Source: Chrysoporthe austroafricana (lineage: Eukaryota > Ascomycota > Sordariomycetes > Diaporthales > Cryphonectriaceae). From it: a DNA stretch of 64,000 bases. This document shows positions 57,745 to 64,000 of this stretch, piece after piece. Where the stretch lies: contig JYIP02000005.1 of the NCBI GenBank assembly GCA_001051155.2, positions 806,001 through 870,000 on the forward strand, read 5' to 3'. The notes below the pieces were generated by a model. The model was not told the origin of the DNA, did not search any database, and saw only the letters and a program-made list of their open reading frames with translations. The stretch's first letter is position 1. The number at the start of each line of letters is the position of its first letter. Made by a program: the position numbers and the translations under genes.

Positions 57745-59477
57745 ATGGACGACGCCGTGGCCCAGTTCATGGCCTTCACCAACCAGAATGCCACCGTCGC
57801 CGCAGGATGCCTCAGCATGACTGAGGGGGACGTCATGGCGGCGGTCAACATGTTTTTCGAGAACCCCGACATCGCAAACTCCTTCCACGAGCCAGCGTCA
57901 GCCAGCGCAGCCCCCTCTGCTGATGCTGCTAGCAGCGCCGTCCCCGGCCCTGCCGCCCAGCTCCAGCCCTCGTCGCGCACGCTCGGCCGAGAAGACGCGT
58001 CCGGCGTCATCCACATAGATTCCGATGATGATGACGGTGATGATGACTTGGTGATACCAGATGAGGACGAGCACGAGAATGCATACAGGGCGGGCCTGCA
58101 GCGCGCTGCCCAGGAGACCGACGATGAGGCCATGGCCCGCCGCCTGCAGGAGGAGATGTACGGCGAGGGAGCCGTGAACCCCGATGGGGTGCGTGCCCCT
58201 ATCGCTAGAACCACAGAGACGCTAGTCGCCCCCAGCGGCTACGGCGTCGCGGACGACGAGGAGTTCCGTATGCTCCCCCGCATGACGGACAGGAGAGCTC
58301 GCGCGCCACAATGTGAGATGGCAGCTCCCATATGTATTCTTGCAGACGAAGGACTCGGGCTAACATCCGGGGTACAGTGAGGGGCAACCCCTTTGGCCAG
58401 TCTATCTGGGAGGACGACTCCCAGCAGGGTGGCCCCCCTTCCTTCGCCCAAGCAGCTGGCGGCGCCAGCGGTGAGCGGGCCCGGCGCCTCGCCGACCTCT
58501 TCCGCCCCCCGTACCAGCTGATGTCGCATCTTTCTTGGGACGACGCGAGGGAGGAGGGCAAGGAAGGTCAGAAGTGGATCCTTGTGAACGTGCAGGATAT
58601 GAACGACTTCAACTGCCAGGCGCTGAACCGAGACATATGGAAGGATGATGCCATAATCGCCCTGATCCGGGAGAACTTTATCTTCCTGCAGTATTCCAAA
58701 GACGACTCCCGTGCCACCCAGTACAACACTTTCTACTTCCCGCACCACGCACAGGAGAACCGAGACAACTTCCCACATGTAGCGATTATCGATCCTCGCA
58801 CGGGAGAGCAGGTCAAGGTGTGGTCAGGCATCCCCTTCCCGTCAGCGCAGGAGTTCCTCTCCCAGCTCGTCGAGTTCCTCGACCGCTACTCGCTCGCACG
58901 AAACAGCAAGAACCCCGTGTCGAGGCAGAAGGCGCCACAGCGCGCGGTCGACGTCGACCGCATGACGGAGGAGGAGATGCTCGAGATGGCGATGCGGAAC
59001 AGTCTGGAGACGAACGGGAACGGGAACGCGGCGGCTGTCAACGTGCACGACCCGGATGCCCTGACGAAGTCGCTCGAGCTGGACAAGGGCAAGGGCAAGG
59101 CCGTTGCTGCTGCGCCCCAGGACGAGGTCATGGGCGACGCGCCCGTGGCGGAGGCCGGCAGCCCCGCAGCAGAGGACTCCATCTTCGCCAGCATCGCGGC
59201 CGACAGGCCACATGCAGAGCCGGAGCAGAGCCCGGCCGTGACGAGGATCCAGTTCCGGCACGCCAACGGTAGGGTCATCCGGCGGTTCGCCCTGACTGAC
59301 CCTGTCCGGCGCATCTACGAGTGGCTCAAGGCGGAGCCGCTCGACGACAAGGCGGGCGCCGAGTTTGAGCTCAAGGTGATGCCACAGGGCAAGGATCTGC
59401 TGGAGGACCTGGACAAGACGGTCGAGGAGGCTGGCCTGAAGCAGGCCACGGTGATGATCGAGTACATCGAGCCCTAG
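57745..59477 (+). CDS. UBX5: UBA-UAS-UBX domain protein, Ubx5/UBXN7 type (555 aa)
   Basis: Exon 1 is 57745-58312; intron 58313-58377 is GTGAGA...GTACAG with a gctaac branch; exon 2 is 58378-59477, in phase (APQ, L, RGNPFG). Domain order: UBA-like N terminus (VAQFMAFTNQNATVAAGCLS, residues 1-45); acidic tract (SDDDDGDDD); DDEAMARRLQEEMYG ubiquitin-interacting helix. Next is the UAS thioredoxin-like domain (WILVNVQDMNDFNCQALNRD, FIFLQYSKDD, FPHVAIIDPRTGEQVKVWSG). Then a second UIM-like helix (TEEEMLEMAMRNSLE) and a C-terminal UBX fold (TRIQFRHANGRVIRRF, ending VMIEYIEP). Such proteins are Cdc48/p97 adaptors that bind ubiquitylated substrates and cullin ligases. It neighbours ECM29, another protein-degradation gene. 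Confidence 0.93.
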
Positions 59478-61349
59478 AGATTCCCAGTAATGGTCACGGA
59501 TAAGGTCGGGTCATGAGCATTGGGCATTGGGTCAATTGTGGCGCCCACTACGGATATGCACAGACATGCAGAGCGAGGCTGGAAAGGATGGAGGGGGGGG
59601 GCTTGCTCTGGTCTTGACAAGGAGGATTGATGGTGCTCCCCCCACGTATTTGCATGCAGCTCACGTATTTCAGTTGACGGCTCTCATTTCCAGCCGCGCC
59701 TGTGTGCTTAGACAGGTTCTTTGGTTTTTTTTTTTCCCGGGGGGGAGGCGTCACGGTAATGAATCAGGCCAGGCCAGGCCCGGTAGACACGGTATGGATT
59801 CATCAGATACGGCCTACAGGCAATAGATATCGGAGGCGAGGCGACAGACCTCTCCTCCTCGGCATCTTTCTCTTGCAAGCACTACAGTCTACAGAGGACA
59901 GACAGGTGGGACTGGCCAGCCCTGCCCGGAGTATGTGAATCTGTGATTCGGAATTGACGGCCCTGCATCCAATGGCTTGGGTTCCACCGGCCAGGACATG
60001 AGACTGGAGACTGCAGACTGCAGAGTGCGGAGTGCAGTGATGCCGCGATGCCGTGCTGGGCCCCCCGACACCAGCTCTGTGAATGAATTGATTACATCTC
60101 AAGAACCTGACACGAGGCCGGCTGACACGAGACGCCAACAGGAGGGTTTACAGCGGCAGCGGCTACTGGGAGGGCGAGGAGGCGTCCTCTCCAATGGCAG
60201 AGCTGAGGTCAGGGATGTTTTGTTTTGGATCCCATGCATTCCAAACCTGATAGCAGGTCTGACTTGACCCCACGATTTTCTCTCGATCCCGCTTTCCCCG
60301 TCGCTGGCAGGTTGGCAGGCTGGCAGGCTGGCAGGGTGGCAGGCTCCCAGCCAGGCCAATTTAACTGCATGTCATGTCAATTTGAACCTGCTCCCATCTT
60401 TTCTCCCCTCCACCAACCTTGTCAGCACCGCGACTGGCTTGCTGCTGTTCCGTGTCTCTCGCTGCGGCCAGCGCTCCTGTCTGCTTGTCTGTCTGTCTGT
60501 GTGTTTGTGTGTCTGTGTGTGCCTGTGTCTCTTCCGTTTGTTCGCGTGTGTGCGTTCTGGTCTCATCCTTTCGTTTCCCGTTCTATTCTTTTTTGTTTCT
60601 TTTCTTTTCGTTTCCTCTACTTTCTCCTTCTTCCCTCCTGGTCCTGGTCTGGCGGCTGTTTCCCCTCCTTTTCACCCTCCAGGCGTCTACGGCCCAGCTG
60701 CACGCGACAAAGGGGGGCTGGCGACAGGGAGCCCGCGGCCTGCACTGTTACGGAACCTGTCAGGCGTGCTCCCACGCGACTTTCACATGGGCACGAGCAC
60801 TGACGTTCTTTCACGCGCGATTCATCGACCGACCGCCTCTTGACGTTTCGAACGCGCTTCCTGCCTGCCGTCACGAGGCCGCACACCCTGTCTCGACCTT
60901 CGGTCCCTCCAGTCGGCTCGTCGAGAGCTGCGAGGTCCAGCCTCCTCTCTTTCTCGCCCTCCCCCTCGCCCTCCCCCTCTGCGCGCGTCCAGCCCTGTTG
61001 TTTTCCCGGGTCGCTAGGGAAACAAGCTGCTGCTGCACCCTGCAAGTTCACCGCCCACCCAAGGCGGGCCACGAGTGACGGCAGGGCCCCAGCTACCACC
61101 AGCTCCCAGCTCTCTCGGCTCCACAATTCACCCCTCGAGCCCAGCCCCTCCAGATCTCTGAGTCGAGGGGAAGCCAGACGGTGGTATCCACACTCCAACA
61201 ACGGCCCGATCCTACCGACCCGCCGCCCTGACGAACGTCGCTCCCCTCCACCTCCGGTCCTGCTGCCACCAGGCCAGGCCCTTCCCCGTCGAGCTCGAGC
61301 TGCCCACGACGCCACCACCGACTGACCGCGACCAGACAACGGCGGCATC
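59478..61349. other. Upstream region of the kinase gene, no gene seen
   Basis: 1.9 kb. Repetitive and pyrimidine-rich after 60370 (TG/GTCT-type microsatellite at about 60478-60530), as expected of a long 5' leader. Opposing ORFs of up to 368 aa (minus, 60617-61723) run over the leader and the first kinase exons and are considered shadows. Confidence 0.5.
60304..60343 (+). repeat. Five tandem copies of an 8-bp minisatellite
   Basis: Five units of NTGGCAGG (ctggcagg, ttggcagg, ctggcagg, ctggcagg, gtggcagg) differing only at the first base, in the upstream region of the kinase gene. Confidence 0.9.
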
Positions 61350-63860
61350 ATGGCTGGCCGGGAGAGGGACTGGGATGACAACAACGAGGGGTCTCCCGAC
61401 CCGGAGACCTTGTATACCAAGGAGTACTGCATCGGTTCGTCACATGCTCCTACTACTACTGTCTGCTGGCGGGGCTGCTGGGAGGAGAAAGCGAGAGGGA
61501 AAGAGGTGCTTGGGCATACTGTGGAGCATCGGGTTGACTTTTCGTGTCTGTAGGCGGCGGCAGCTTCGGCAAGGTCTACAAAGGGTACGCACGAGGTCTT
61601 GCCCCTTCTCAGTCCAGCTGGATCTCCCCCCGCCCCCGGGACCCTCCTCCGCCCCTTGCGTGTGCACTTCGAGCTGACCATAGCCTTCCTCTCTCCCGCA
61701 GCGTTGACAAGCGGACCGGTCACGCGGTAGCTATCAAGATTATCGATATTGAGAGCGCCGAGGACGAGGTCGAAGACATCATCCAGGAGATCGCCATCCT
61801 GTCCGAACTACAGTCGCCCTACGTCACGAAGTACTACGGCTCCTACGCGAAGGGCGCAGAGCTATGGATCGTCATGGAGTTCTGTTCCGGCGGCAGCTGC
61901 GCCGATCTGATGAAGCCCGGCAAGATCGAGGAGGAGTACATTGCCATCATCGTCAGGGAGCTGCTGCTCGGGCTGGACTACCTGCACTCGGACAAGAAGC
62001 TGCACCGGGACGTGAAAGGTATGTCGAGGTCCCGCACGCCAGGGCTGTAGGGAGCGGTAGCTGTTCGTGGTGCTGGGGACTGACGCGTGCGTAGCTGCTA
62101 ATGTCCTCCTGAGCTCTAACGGCCAGGTCAAGCTGGCTGATTTCGGCGTCTCCGGCCAGCTCTCCGCCACCATGACCAAGAAGAACACGTTCGTGGGCAC
62201 GCCCTTTTGGATGGCACCCGAGGTCATTAAGCAATCGGGCTACGACCACAGGGCGGACATATGGTCCCTTGGCATCACGGCCTTAGAATTGGCGAATGGC
62301 GAGCCGCCCTACGCCGATATACACCCCATGAAGGTCCTGTTCCTGATCCCCAAGAACCCACCGCCACGGCTTGAGAAGGACACCTTCTCTAAGGCCTTCC
62401 AGGATTTTGTGGCATGCTGTTTACAGCGCAACCCCAATGACCGGCCCACGGCGAAGGACTTGTTGAAGCATCCGTTTGTGAGGAAAGCCAAGAAGACGAG
62501 CTACCTGACCGAGCTGATCGAGCGGTCTGCGCGGTGGTCAGCGACCCACAAGAACACGGACGACGAGGAGAACCATGACGAGGTCGGGCAGCCAGCAAAT
62601 CTACAGCCGGTGAACGAGGACATGTGGGATTTCGGCACGGTCCGGCTGGTGGGCAATCAGGGCCATGTGGTGCACCGGCCAGGCTTGAATCCGATGGACG
62701 AATCAGCTATGAACGCGCGTTCATCGAGACCACTTGAGCCTGCGGATGACTACGGCGAGAGAAGGCGAGAGGTGTCACCGACCAAGGCACTAATCGAAAA
62801 GGAGCGGGATACGTTCAGGACGGCGGAATCGACTTCCGGCACAACAAGGCAGGTCTCGCCGCAGAGGAAGCCCGTGGGAAGCGGTATCGGTTCAGGTTCG
62901 CCGTCAAAAGTGCCTCTGCCGCCGTCCCCTCCGAAACAGTCCCAGGGTCAAGAAACTCCTCGGGCATCGCAGATGAAGAGTATGCAGCAGACCAGCGGCG
63001 AGCCTCTTGACTATGACAAGACGTTGCAGGAGCAGCTGCAGCGCGATATGGGAAACATCAACCTGGCGCCTGTGATCGACACAGAGAGGCGGGTCTCGAG
63101 AGAGCTGCCAGCGCCGCCGATGCAACGGCAATCCTCCAAAGTCGGGATGATGAAGCTTCCGGAGATACCTCCCTACCGCGGCAACCAGCAGCAGCAGCAG
63201 CAACAGCAACAACAATCTCTATCACAGTCGCCTCTGCAGAGAACCACTAACCAGCAGCATCCCCTGCCGGCCAAGCCACAGCAGGCCAGACAGTTCAACC
63301 AGCCCGCCCAGCAGCAGCAGTCATACTTCCCGCAGCCACGGCCCTTGCAGACACAGAATCTGAGTCCTTTACCATCGAAGGAGGCCTATCGTGGTCCTCT
63401 CTCGGCGACGCACTCGATCAGCACGCCGGAACCACAGACGCCGACTCCCATGTCCTTCCCGCCTCCGGCCCCTGCCAACCCAGATGGCGACTTGGACGCG
63501 CTGAACGATGTAATCTTTCCCGCGCTGGAGGAGGCTCTTAAAAGGCGCCAGATCCGTCTGCAGCAGGTCTACCGATCGTCAAATCACCCTGCGAGCACCC
63601 CCGGCATCGAAAACAGGACTGGCTCTGGTAACTTCTCGGGACAGCAGCTCGCCCCAACACCAAAGCAGCAGCGCGCGGAAGCGGCACACGAAAAGCTCCG
63701 CAAGCTTGTGTATAAGCTAGCGCACGTGTGCAAGGAGATCGACCACTACGACAAGGCTGAGCCAGTCGGCATGGGGAAGGATGTGAGTACTTTCTTGGAG
63801 GGGCTCTTAGAGGAGATACTGGTGCGGGTCGAGCCGCTTGATGAGGACGAGGCGATGTGA
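61350..63860 (+). CDS. Ste20/GCK-family serine/threonine kinase, MST3/MST-1 type (732 aa)
   Basis: Exons 61350-61434, 61554-61584, 61702-62018 and 62095-63860 (introns 119, 117 and 76 nt) join in phase to 2199 nt. The second exon is only 31 nt and encodes most of the glycine loop. Kinase landmarks: GGGSFG (29-34), VAIK with Lys51, HRDVK (140-144), DFG (160-162), activation segment TFVGTPFWMAPE ending at 187, HPF at the domain end. ESAEDEVEDIIQEIAILSEL and VGTPFWMAPEVIKQSGYD are GCK-III hallmarks (human MST3/MST4; N. crassa MST-1). The C-terminal 430 residues are low-complexity and Pro/Ser/Gln-rich, with a poly-Gln run of 10 or more (from about 63187). A conserved helical end (EKLRKLVYKLAHVCKEIDHY) closes the protein. 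Likely role: polarity, septation and stress signalling. Confidence 0.93.
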
Positions 63861-64000
63861 GTGGGTGGATGGATGGCGGAGAGAACCAACACATCAATGC
63901 CTACGATGTACTTGTACGACAAGGCAATAGGAACGACCACATGGATGCATGCATGACAACAGCGATGGACTTTACGATGGACACGGGAGGAAATGGAAAA
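63861..64000. other. Kinase 3' flank
   Basis: 140 bases to the window edge, presumably 3' UTR. Nothing else visible. Confidence 0.6.

Noticed and set aside
60617..61723. 368-aa ORF on minus over the kinase leader and first exons
   Set aside because: Overlaps a leader and conserved kinase exons; Arg/Gly/Glu-rich shadow sequence.

Overview
The window is nuclear DNA of a filamentous ascomycete (Pezizomycotina, most likely a Sordariomycete). The evidence is monocistronic genes with small GT-AG introns (mostly 57-127 nt, often with a CTAAC-type branch point), pyrimidine-rich leaders, and a gene set typical of these fungi. That set includes a cytochrome-containing cellobiose dehydrogenase, NAD-isocitrate dehydrogenase subunit 1, Ecm29, a Bud23-type methyltransferase, Svp26, a three-RRM protein and a GCK-family kinase. 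The species cannot be named from the sequence. I saw no bacterial operons, CRISPR arrays, rRNA genes or convincing tRNA genes.

Layout. 1-8.7 kb is accessory-like: the 3' end of a Myb/SANT-like gene, a small secreted protein (minus strand), a decayed multi-exon gene (minus strand) flanked by 15-bp direct repeats, a 60-residue Cys-rich ORF, and a small basic ORF that looks like a fragment of a dispersed fungal family. 8.7-14.7 kb is one large gene for a ZNFX1/Hrr1-type helicase carrying CCCH, NF-X1 and RZ zinc fingers. 15.4-17.8 kb has a 2-oxoglutarate/Fe(II) oxygenase pseudogene facing an alpha/beta-hydrolase gene. 19.5-22 kb is the cellobiose dehydrogenase gene. 24.8-26.9 kb holds SVP26 and BUD23 head to head on a short shared promoter. 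28.3-31.65 kb encodes an unrecognised 1034-residue protein with a diverged internal duplication.

31.65-44.47 kb is a 12.8-kb stretch with no gene I can defend. It holds a poly(A)/poly(G) block with an N, a 13-bp-stem hairpin, a GC-rich block and a pyrimidine-rich block. From 44.5 kb to the end the window is a conserved housekeeping run, all on the plus strand: a Csx1/Nam8-like RNA-binding protein, IDH1, ECM29, a UBX5-type UBA-UAS-UBX protein and an MST-type kinase.

Functional links are loose, as is usual in fungi. Ecm29 (proteasome scaffold) and the UBX protein (Cdc48 adaptor) are neighbours in protein quality control. The hydrolase and cellobiose dehydrogenase are divergent. The items most worth following up are the duplicated-module protein, the helicase, the 593-nt almost fully open intron in the RRM gene, and the long gene-free stretch with its structured elements.
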